Positions 15,612 through 22,314 of a stretch of 22,394 nucleotides of DNA are shown here, piece after piece. Location: assembly GCA_026770585.1 (NCBI GenBank), contig MU647726.1, positions 17,616 through 40,009 on the forward strand, in the 5' to 3' direction. Origin of the DNA: Baffinella frigidus (Eukaryota > Cryptophyceae > Cryptomonadales > Baffinellaceae). The notes under the pieces are model-generated. The model was given only the letters and a program-made list of their open reading frames with translations, was not told where the DNA came from and searched no databases. Every line of letters starts with the position of its first letter. Position 1 is the first letter of the stretch. The position numbers were made by a program, and so were the translations under genes.

Positions 15612-16133
15612 CCAACCGAGAGGGGTCGTGCACCCAGTCACGACCAAACAAGAGGGTTGTACACCCAGTCACGTCCAAAACGAGGACCAAAACGAGGAGT
15701 TTTCACCCAGTCGCGTCCAAAACAAGGAGGGTTATTCACCTAGTCACGTCCAAACGAGGGGGTTTATTCACCAAGGCACGTCCAGCCCATGGTTTTGTGC
15801 ACCCAGTGGCGTCCAAATAAGGAGCGGTTTTCACCCAGTCACGTCCAAACGAGGGTTGTGTTCACCTAGTCGCGTCCAAAACAAGGAGGGTTTTCACCCA
15901 GTCACGTCCAAACGAGGGGTCTGTTCACATAGTCGCGTCCAAACAAGGAGGGATTGTCACCCAGTCACGTCCAAACGAGGGTTTTGTTCACCTAGTCGCG
16001 TCCAAAACAAGGAGGGTTATTCACGCAGTCACGTCCAAACGAGAGTGTTGTTCACGTAGTCCCGTCCAAAACAAGGAGGGTTATCCACCCAGTCACGTCC
16101 AAACGAGAGTGTTGTTCACCTAGTCCCGTCCAC
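15612..16133 (+). repeat. 31-34-bp repeat in a dimeric higher-order array, about 16 units
   Basis: Each unit has the form GAGGGTT-TTCACC-AGTC(A/G)CGTCCAAA(A)C. Units alternate between CCCAGTCACGTCCAAACGAG and CCTAGTCGCGTCCAAAACAAGG types, giving a ~64-bp dimer. A 143-codon + frame (15628-16059) is open through it, but the dimer is not a multiple of 3 and the same DNA is read in different frames, so I treat the frame as incidental. Confidence 0.9.
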
Positions 16134-16277
16134 GCGGCGGACGGGCAGGCGGCGAGCGGCGCGGCCGCTCCACTTTGGCGAAAGTTGCGCGCTCCACTTT
16201 TGCGAAAGTTGCGCGCAGCTTGACTTTCCAGCGTTGCTTTACAATCCTGGAGGAGCAGGAGCGTCCCTGCTGAGCGG
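16134..16277 (+). repeat. GCTCCACTTTTGCGAAAGTT tandem pair and GC-rich flank
   Basis: Two copies of GCTCCACTTT(T)GCGAAAGTTGCGCGC at about 16168-16218. The same word recurs at about 17576. The preceding GGCGGCGAGCGGCGCGGCC is GC-rich. No gene. Confidence 0.8.
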
Positions 16278-17500
16278 GTTTTGGGTTTTGGGTTTTGGGG
16301 TTTGGGTTTTGGGGTTTAGGGTTTGGGGTTCGGGGTTTGGGGTTCGGGGTTTGGGGTTTGGGGTGTTGTGTTTGGGGTTTGTGGATTAGGATTTGGGGTT
16401 TGGGGATTGGGGATTGGGGGGCACTGTTTGTGGATTGTGGTTTGTGGTTTGTGCTTGAGGGTTTAGGGTTTGGGGTTTAGGGTTCGGGGTTTGGGGTTTA
16501 GGGTTTGGTGTTTGGTGTTTGGGGCTTAGGGTCTGGGGTTTAGGGTTTAGGGTTCAGGGTTTAGGGTTTAAGGGTTAGGGTTTGGGGATTGGGGATTGGG
16601 GATTGGGGATTGGGGATTGGGGGGCACTGTTTGGGGTTCTGGGTTTTGGGTTTGAGGTTTGGGGTTGAGGGTTTAGGGTTTGGGTTTTGGGTTTTGGGGT
16701 TTAGGGTTTGGGGTTTGGGTTTGGGATTTGGGGTATAGGGTTCAGGTTTAATGTTTTAGGGTGTAAAGTTCAGGGCTTAGGGTTCAGGGTTCAGCGCTTG
16801 AGGTTTAAGGTTTTGGGGTTTAGTGTTTCGTGTTTATGGTTTATGGTTTATGGTACAGGGTATGAGGTTTAGTGTTCAGGGTTCAGGGTTCAGGGTTAGG
16901 GTTCAGGATTTAGGGTTCAGGGTTTAGGTGTTAGGGTTTAGGGTTTAGGGTTTAGGGTTCAGGGTTTAATTTTTAGGGTTGAATTTTTAGGGTTTAGAGT
17001 TTAGGGATTAGTGTTGAGGGTTTAGGGTTCAGGGTTTCGGGTTTCGGGTTTAGGGTTCAAGGTTGAGTGTTTGGGATTCAGGGTTTAGGGTTTAGTATTT
17101 AGTGTTTAGTGTTTCCATTGATTTATGGTTTAGGGTTAGGGTTGAGTGTTTAGGGTTCAGGGTTTAGGGTTTAGGGTTTAGGGTATAGGGTTGAGTGTTT
17201 AGTGTTCAGGGTTTAGTGTTTAGGGTTTAGTGTTTAGGGTTTAAGGTTAGTGTTGAGGGTTCAGGGTTTAGTGTTTAGTGTTTAGGATTTAAGGTTGAGT
17301 GTTTAGGGTTCAGGGTTTAGGGTTTAGTGTTTAGGATTTAGGGTTGAGTGTTTAGTGTTCAGGGTTTAGTGTTCAGGGTTTAGGGTTTACGGTTGAGTGT
17401 TCAGGTTTCAGGGTTTAGGATTTATGGTTTATGGATTATGGTTTATTTAGGCTATCATAGGGCATCATATACAGCTTATGGTTTATGATTTAGGGTTTCT
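16278..17500 (+). repeat. telomere-like block 10 (1.2 kb)
   Basis: Changes in composition along its length: TTTTGGG/TTTGGGG to about 16560, GGGGATT (about 16573-16622), then TTTAGGG/TTCAGGG/TTTAGTG to 17400. GATTGGGGGGCACTGTTTG occurs at about 16418 and about 16616. All + polarity. No gene. Confidence 0.9.
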
Positions 17501-17655
17501 GGATTCCAGGGAAGACGACCTGCCCTGGAGAGCGACTTTGACAGCATTCTCAACTTCCGCGAAAGTTGACGCGCGCTCCACTTTTGCGAAAGTTGCCGCC
17601 CAAGTCTCCGTTGACTTTTGAGGTCTCCGGTCGTCCACTTTCAGCGGAGGCGCTG
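17501..17655 (+). repeat. GCGAAAGTTGACGC / GTTGACTTTT segment
   Basis: CGCGAAAGTTGACGCGCGC and CTCCACTTTTGCGAAAGTTG match the 16168 tandem. CCGTTGACTTTTGAGG and CGTCCACTTTCAGCGG are further AAAGTTGAC-type words. Confidence 0.7.
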
Positions 17656-17835
17656 CGGGGGTTTAGGGTTTAGGGTTTAGGGTTTAGGGTTTTAGGGTTT
17701 AGGGTTTAGGGTTTTAGGGTTTAGGATTTAGGGTTTAGGGTTTAGGATTTTTAGGGTTTAGGGTTTAGGGTTCTAAGGGTTTAGGGTTTAGGTTTCAGGG
17801 TTTAGGGTTTGAGGTCTGGGTTTGAGGTCTAGGAA
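17656..17835 (+). repeat. telomere-like block 11
   Basis: Mostly TTTAGGG, with occasional single-base insertions (TTTTAGGG). Confidence 0.85.
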
Positions 17836-17851
17836 CCCGGCAAATTTAATT

Positions 17852-17974
17852 TCGAAACAAGACATAATCTGTCCCGCTTCTTAAGGCTTGCCGAAGATAA
17901 GGGTAGATATCCTATTTTAGGCATACAAAAAAGGCTTACTCTAGCATAAATCAGGGCAGATTTTGGTTTGTTCT
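17852..17974. mobile_element. foldback element E1
   Basis: GAAACAAGACATAATCTGTCC on the left pairs imperfectly with GGGCAGATTTTGGTTTGTTC on the right. Its left half (AATCTGTCCCGC to TATTTTAGGCAT) matches the right half of E2 in reverse complement. Confidence 0.65.
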
Positions 17975-18011
17975 AGCCCTGGGCCGTTTTCTGGTACAAA
18001 TCTAACAACCT

Positions 18012-18170
18012 GGGACTTTAGACCCTAAACCCTAAACCCTAAAAATTAAACCCCGAACCCTAAATCCTAAACCCTAAACCCTAACACCTAAACCCTAAAC
18101 CCTGAACCATAAACTCTGAACCCTGAACCCTGAACCCTGAACACTAAACCTCAAACCCTGTACCATAAAA
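18012..18170 (-). repeat. telomere-like block 12, reversed polarity
   Basis: CCCTAAA and CCCTGAA heptamers on +, directly opposed to blocks 10 and 11. Confidence 0.9.
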
Positions 18171-18184
18171 AAGCCGCCAGACAT

Positions 18185-18258
18185 GTTTTAGAGCGTGCGG
18201 TTTTAAGATTTGTACCGGAAACGTGTCTGGTACAGATATTAAAACCGCGCTCTAAAAC
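18185..18258. mobile_element. foldback F3, 74 bp
   Basis: GTTTTAGAGCGTGCGGTTTT, TGTACC on the left; GGTACAGATATTAAAACCGC and GCTCTAAAAC on the right. Arms are about 32 bp with few mismatches and a ~12-base loop. Confidence 0.8.
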
Positions 18259-18287
18259 TTCAGGAATGTGTTCCAGGGTCAGAATAT

Positions 18288-18457
18288 CCTAGCTCTCTAG
18301 CTTTGTTCCACTCGATTTGGTCTCGCCAATTTGGCAAGACCAGATCGCAACGGTTCGCCAAAAGTTGACGAACCCCTTTGAAAAAGATGACTTTGGCGTT
18401 TTGAGTTGAATAAAAGGACATCATCGATTTAGTCTACCAGAGTGAAACAGAGCTAGG
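18288..18457. mobile_element. foldback element A4 (CTAGCTCTG family, CACTC subgroup)
   Basis: Left CTAGCTTTGTTCCACTCGAT, right end GAGTGAAACAGAGCTAGG. Two smaller hairpins nest inside (GGTCTCGCCAATTTGGCAAGACC; CGCCAAAAGT with GACTTTGGCG). The right end overlaps A5. Confidence 0.75.
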
Positions 18458-18604
18458 CTCTGTCCCACTTGATTTCGTCTTATCATTAAAAAACATCAGC
18501 CGTCATTATTAGTTTTAAAGAAGGATCTCCAGTATAAATTAACTGTCCATGCACGGCTAATGTTTTTTAATGATGAGACGAAATTACGTGGGACAGAGCT
18601 AGGT
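18453..18604. mobile_element. foldback element A5 (CTAGCTCTG family)
   Basis: Arms of about 50 bp: GCTCTGTCCCACTTGATTTC and TTATCATTAAAAAACATCAG on the left, complements on the right ending GGGACAGAGCTAGG. The cleanest arms in the family. It abuts A4, sharing GCTAGG. Confidence 0.9.
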
Positions 18605-18770
18605 TAAGGGTTCAGGATTTAGGGTTTAGGGTTCGTGGCGTAGTGTTGGGGGATCAGGGGTTAGGGTTGAGGACAGAGCTAGATATCGATCCTGTACTGG
18701 AGTACCTTCTTTTAGGTCCCCTAAACTCTCAACCCTAACCCCCCTCACACCCAATCCCTAAACCCAATCG
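18604..18770. repeat. short opposed telomere-like blocks with a lone family A end
   Basis: G-rich heptamers at 18604-18665 (+) and C-rich ones at about 18717-18768 (-) face each other. Between them is GGACAGAGCTAGA, a right end of family A without a visible left end. Confidence 0.7.
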
Positions 18771-18807
18771 GACGACCCCGGTATCTGATAGAGCGCTGTG
18801 CAGAGAA

Positions 18808-18944
18808 GTTGGCCACGGGAATTAATGGAAAATCGAGAAATTGGAGCCATTTTGTCAACTGTTGAGAAATTTAGTACCACGAATTTCTCAAAAGTGGACA
18901 TCAACGGCTCCAATTTTCCCATTTTCTCATTTTCCGTGGCCAAC
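18808..18944. mobile_element. foldback element F2, 137 bp
   Basis: Ends GTTGGCCACGG and CCGTGGCCAAC. Inner pairs GAAAATCGAGAAATTGGAGCC with GGCTCCAATTTTCCCATTTTC, and GTTGAGAAATTT with GAATTTCTCAAAAG. It carries the GGAGCC word in both arms. Two overlapping + frames cross it, but the palindrome explains them. Confidence 0.9.
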
Positions 18945-18977
18945 TTCCAACCCGACTGGGCCACCCAAGATCAGACG

Positions 18978-19095
18978 AGGAGCAATCGCAAAAGTCAATT
19001 TCTCGGATTTCAGGGGGAATGAATACACGCCAAAAGTGGACCGAAAGTCCCTCACAGGGACTCTACTAGAGCCATTGCTTTTTACAATTGCTCCG
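18978..19095. mobile_element. possible foldback with GGAGCAAT ends
   Basis: GGAGCAATCGCAAAAGTCAA (about 18980) is partly complementary to GCTTTTTACAATTGCTCC (about 19077-19093). A small hairpin AGTCCCTCACAGGGACT lies at about 19047. CGCCAAAAGTGGACC lies at about 19029. Confidence 0.5.
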
Positions 19096-19167
19096 CGTAA
19101 AATCTAGGGTGGTTGGAACCCTGGCGAGCCCACACCACGCAAGAGTGCACGGCTGGCCTGGGAAAAC

Positions 19168-19240
19168 AAGTCAGTTCACACGGCGAACACGGGGAAACAA
19201 GTCAGTTCACACGGTGAACACTTCACACGGTGAACACTTC
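19168..19240. repeat. TTCACACGGTGAACAC palindromic repeats, cluster 1
   Basis: AAGTCAGTTCACACGG(C/T)GAACAC occurs twice, then TTCACACGGTGAACAC again. GTTCAC-ACG-GTGAAC is an inverted repeat, so each unit can pair with itself or its neighbour. A second cluster (GGTGAACACTTCACATGGTG) is at about 19395-19425. Confidence 0.85.
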
Positions 19241-19394
19241 CCACACAGGGCGCTACGTGGGGGTATTCCAGGGTCGCCCTTCGAGCCATTGGGTCGCCCT
19301 TGGAGCCGTTTTCTTCTCAAAATTGATTTTTTGAATACCGTTTTCCTTCAAAAAATGACTTTGGAATACCCCCCCCTCCAGCCCTGCGTGGATC
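19240..19394. mobile_element. inverted repeat with GGGGGTATTCCA arms between the GTGAAC clusters
   Basis: CCACACAGGGCGCTACG then GGGGGTATTCCA (about 19242-19270) pairs with TGGAATACCCCCC and AGCCCTGCGTGG (about 19350-19391). Inside are TTCGAGCCATTGGGTCGCCC and TTGGAGCCGTTTTC. With the outer GTGAAC clusters, the whole 19168-19425 has rough mirror symmetry. Confidence 0.65.
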
Positions 19395-19425
19395 CGGTGA
19401 ACACTTCACATGGTGAACACTTCAC

Positions 19426-19800
19426 TGCAAAATGGTTTGGCGCCATGGTAGGCCATGGTTGTTGTGCCATGGCATATGAGCTAGACCTGATGGAAGACAA
19501 TCGAAAAAGTCAACTCCTCTTGCCCGCACCGTCAACTTTTGGCGGAATCCTTAGATCTGAGGATTTTTGCCTTACGGCAACTTATGATTGCTCCCGGCCA
19601 CGTCTAAAGTTGGGAGATAGGGCGAGGCCAAGACGGCAAAACCCTCCCTTGACATGACCCACCATCATGTTGCCACCCTTCGAAATCGCGTTATGATTTA
19701 TCTCCAAGAAAACGGTCGAGGGCTAGTCGCTGGCCCGATTTGCCCCGGTTTGTACCAAGGGTCGCCGGGAATAGGGAACCACACAGCGGACTTCGAAGGG
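19426..19800. other. no gene recognised; open frame and AAAGTCAAC words
   Basis: A 189-codon + frame (19088-19657) ends here. It opens at TTG, its first ATG is about half way, and its first half crosses the palindromic repeats. The peptide is unrecognised. AAAAAGTCAACTCC (about 19503) and CCGTCAACTTTTGGCGG (about 19530) belong to the dispersed word set. Confidence 0.35.
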
Positions 19801-19807
19801 ATTTCAT

Positions 19808-19942
19808 CTCGGACCATACCGGAATCTGTCCTGATGACAAGGCGTAAGATAGCATCATTTGATGCCTAAAATAGCATATACACCCTTACCTTCCGCGTGG
19901 GGAGCCTAAGATAGCGGGACAGATTCTGTCTTGGTCCGAAAT
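19808..19942. mobile_element. foldback element E2
   Basis: Left TCGGACCATACCGGAATCTG, CCTGATGACAAGGCGTAAGA; right GCCTAAGATAGCGGGACAG, ATTCTGTCTTGGTCCGAAA. The central GCATCATTTGATGC is a further hairpin. Its right half, reversed, matches E1. Confidence 0.8.
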
Positions 19943-20056
19943 TAGAATACCACCCTTAAGCGACAAGACCTAAGACCCTACGGTAGGCTATGCGGACACA
20001 GGGGGGTTTCCTACGGGTAAGGTAACGGATACTGGCTTAAATTTGAGCAGAAAGTC

Positions 20057-20105
20057 CCTTCGTAGCTGTGTGTGGCCCGGCGCCGGGCCACACAGCTACA
20101 AAGGG
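20057..20105. repeat. strong GC-rich hairpin
   Basis: CCTTCGTAGCTGTG, TG, TGGCCCGGC then GCCGGGCCACACAGCTAC, AAAGG: arms of about 22 bp, almost no loop, one 2-bp bulge. No T-run follows, so I do not call a terminator. Preceding DNA (19968-20000) has a CCTACGGTAGG word. Confidence 0.85.
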
Positions 20106-20157
20106 GTTTTCGCGAGATCGGAACGGCCGGAAACCCTCGATGACAATCTCATCGCGG

Positions 20158-20287
20158 CGAGTATTTGTGACACATACGCGCCGGCAACGAAATTTACTAC
20201 ACAAACGGATCATACTAGTAATTATAAAAGCATTTGTGTAGTAAAATTCGTTGCCGGTGCGTATTTACATTTATCATAAATACTCGC
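20158..20287. mobile_element. foldback element D2 with flanking 12-bp direct repeats
   Basis: GCGAGTATTTG, GCAACGAAATTTACTACACA on the left; TGTGTAGTAAAATTCGTTGC and AAATACTCGC on the right. GATGACAATCTC occurs at 20139-20150 and again at 20291-20302, just outside the arms, and is a candidate target-site duplication. Same inner arms as D1. Confidence 0.85.
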
Positions 20288-20302
20288 CCGGATGACAATC
20301 TC

Positions 20303-20431
20303 CGAAACCCCGGAGGTTTTCCGGAGAGGTTTCCTCAGCCCCACCCCTCGAAAATACACGCCAGGCCTATCCAGGCGAGAAGCTTGCACGGATGGAGGGG
20401 GTTGACTCGACGACTGGACGAAGCCCCTCCT
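20303..20431. other. no gene seen; small CCGGAGG/CCTCCGG palindromic bits
   Basis: CCCCGGAGGTTTTCCGG at about 20314 forms a short hairpin. GGGGTTGACTCGACG at about 20398. No product recognised. Confidence 0.35.
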
Positions 20432-20446
20432 GTCCCGCACCCTCCC

Positions 20447-20650
20447 ACCAGCAACCCGTAGCAGCTTATACCGGGTACTCGCAAGGATTCGGGTATTTTA
20501 TTGGAAAAACAATCTTTCCTATGACCCTACAGTAGGAAACCCTAGGGACCTCGAATTGCTGACGGGAGATACCGAAGAGATTTCTTCGGTTCAGCTGAAA
20601 ATTACTACAGTACCCGACCCGGATATAAGCTGCAGCGGGTTGCTGGTGGT
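20447..20650. mobile_element. terminal-inverted-repeat element F4 with perfect 15-bp direct repeats
   Basis: Left ACCAGCAACCCGTAGCAGCT + TATACCGGGTACT; right complement AGTACCCGACCCGGATATAA + GCTGCAGCGGGTTGCTGGTGGT. GTCCCGCACCCTCCC lies immediately outside on both sides (20432-20446 and 20651-20665). The interior contains CCTATGACCCTACAGTAGG and a CCGAAGAGATTTCTTCGG hairpin. 204 bp, no coding capacity. Confidence 0.85.
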
Positions 20651-20723
20651 GTCCCGCACCCTCCCGCGTGGTCTGCACCCTCCCCTGTCACGCGGCAGCC
20701 GCGAGCTCCTCGGGGGTGTGCAG

Positions 20724-20862
20724 CCTAGCTGGCACAGTCTAGTTGGGCTCACCGATTTGGCGAGCCTGCGGCTCTTTCCCGCCCCAAATTGGACGGATTT
20801 GTGCAAGAGAACCAGCTTGGCAAGTTGAGAATAGTCTGTTGAACCGAGTGAGGCAGAGCTAT
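20724..20862. mobile_element. possible foldback element A6 (CTAGCTCTG family)
   Basis: Right end GAACCGAGTGAGGCAGAGCTA matches the A4 and A7 ends. Left end GCAGCCTAGCTGGCACAGT is weaker but keeps CCTAGCT and is preceded by the same GCAG as A7. The interior TCACCGATTTGGCGAGCC is a small hairpin. Confidence 0.55.
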
Positions 20863-21920
20863 ACTGCAACCGAAGCGAACCCCCTGGGTGAACAGCCCCC
20901 CGTGCCCCACGCCAGCGCGCCAGCGCTGGGCGGCGCGGTTCAGGTCAGGGGTGGAGGGCGCCCGCGGGGAAGGATCCCGACGGAGCATGTGACAGAGAGG
21001 TGCTGGGGGGAGGGGGGGGGAAGGCGGGAGTGGAGAGAGTGCGGGCCGCGTGAGTCGGGGAGAAGAGTGGGCGCTGAGGGCGTGGAGGAGGGGAGAGCGG
21101 GCGGGGAAAACTTCAGGTGGTGGCAGGGAGTGGGAGCACCTGCTCCAGCCTGTGGATCCGGCTGACGCGCGCAGTTCTCCGCCCGCCCTCGCCTACGGCA
21201 GCGGCCGCGAATGCACCGGGCGTGCGGCTCCCCTGCTCTCAGCTGAGCTGAATGAAAAAGAGGGTTGCGGTTGCGTAAATGTGACCAGTCGGAAGACGGT
21301 GGGGCGGAACTTGCTCGGTCGGTCAAAACGAAGGAACCACCGCCCCGGGAAAGGAGCAATCGCTAAGTTAACGTATGTCCACTTTTACCGATAGACGCTG
21401 ATCAAGACAGTCACCTGCTAGGGGGTTATTTGACTTTAGAATTTGGTTCCCTTCAAAGTTGACGGTGTGTGTCCAGCACGTTCGTCGTCAGCTCTTTCTA
21501 GCGGTTGACGCAGTTCGGCGTGAACGTCGACGTAAGAGCCGCCATCAGCGGCGTGGAGCGTCCGGCTGGCGGGATCGGAAGCGGCGGCGTGCGGCACACG
21601 GCGTGCTGAGGAGCCAGGTGCGTGTTGGGGGATGGTGAGCCGGGCAGTTGGCGAGATGTGCTTTTGTGCAGGGCCTGGTGGAGTACGCGTTGGGTCTGGC
21701 GCCGAACCATGCGGAGGGAGAGTGGTAGAAGAGAGCCACCGCCTGTGCTCGTGGGTGCGGGTGCGGCCCTTTGGGGTGTTGAGCGTTGCAGACGGGAGAG
21801 TCAGGTAGGGCCGGGAACCCCACGTGGGGTGCATCCCAAGGATGCGCCGCATCTCTGGGTTGCTGCTGCACCTCCAGCGCGGCTGGTGGGGGGCGACGGG
21901 GAGGCACGTGTTGGACAGGG
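20863..21920. other. GC-rich stretch without a recognised gene
   Basis: About 1 kb, with purine-rich (about 21000-21140) and mixed GC-rich parts and open frames up to 140 codons on either strand. None has a recognisable motif, and compositions are Gly/Arg/Glu or Pro/Arg-rich as expected from the base content. Exons of a spliced gene cannot be excluded. GGAGCAATCGCTAAGTTAACG at about 21353 and CAAAGTTGACGG at about 21456 are dispersed words. Confidence 0.4.
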
Positions 21921-21922
21921 GC

Positions 21923-22067
21923 AGCCTAGCTCTGCATCGCCCGGGTTGGCTGGCTTTTCTTCAGTCGACATGCTGGGCGTGTGGTAGAAATCCGTCACTT
22001 TGGCGGGAAAATATTACGGTTCGAGTACAAATTGGTGAGAGAGAATAGAGTGAGACAGCGCTAGGCT
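21923..22067. mobile_element. foldback element A7 (CTAGCTCTG family)
   Basis: Ends AGCCTAGCTCTG and CAGCGCTAGGCT. The right end continues AATAGAGTGAGACAGCGCTA like A4 and A6. Arms are short and the interior is not otherwise paired. Confidence 0.65.
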
Positions 22068-22117
22068 TCCAGTCCCCACCAGCCCTCCCAACTCCTATCT
22101 CTCTCTCTCTCGATCTT

Positions 22118-22284
22118 CCACCAGCCCTCACGGTTTGCACAAATGGAAAATACGTACCAGTTTTAAAACTCAAAACACCTTGCTTTTGGGGTTTTAAAAA
22201 TAACCGACGCCGGAATCCGGCGGTCTCCAAGGGCATTACGTACCGCCAAATTCGACCATTTGTGCAAACCGTGAGGGTTGGTGG
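22118..22284. mobile_element. foldback element F5, 30-bp terminal inverted repeats
   Basis: CCACCAGCCCTCACGGTTTG + CACAAATGG at the left is matched by CCATTTGTGC + AAACCGTGAGGGTTGGTGG at the right with one change. Inner ACGTACC/GGTACGT also pair imperfectly, and CGCCGGAATCCGGCG is a central palindrome. 167 bp. A (CT)n tract precedes it at 22097-22110. Confidence 0.9.
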
Positions 22285-22314
22285 TTGTTGCGCTGTCGGA
22301 CCTGCTCTAGGAAC

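Noticed and set aside
15612-16133. CRISPR-like array
   Set aside because: Units are contiguous and degenerate with no constant repeat separated by unique spacers; the context is eukaryotic minisatellite DNA.
19088-19657. 189-codon + frame
   Set aside because: Starts at TTG, no ATG in the first half, crosses palindromic GTGAAC repeats, and shows no recognisable domain. Kept only as an open frame.
20057-20105. Rho-independent terminator
   Set aside because: A strong GC hairpin, but no T-run follows and nothing suggests a bacterial gene upstream.
20743-21165. 140-codon + frame
   Set aside because: Begins inside foldback A6 and turns Gly/Arg/Glu-rich with the purine tract; no motif recognised.
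21545-21907. Pro/Arg/His-rich minus frames in GC-rich DNA
   Set aside because: Overlapping open frames on both strands and all compositions follow base content.
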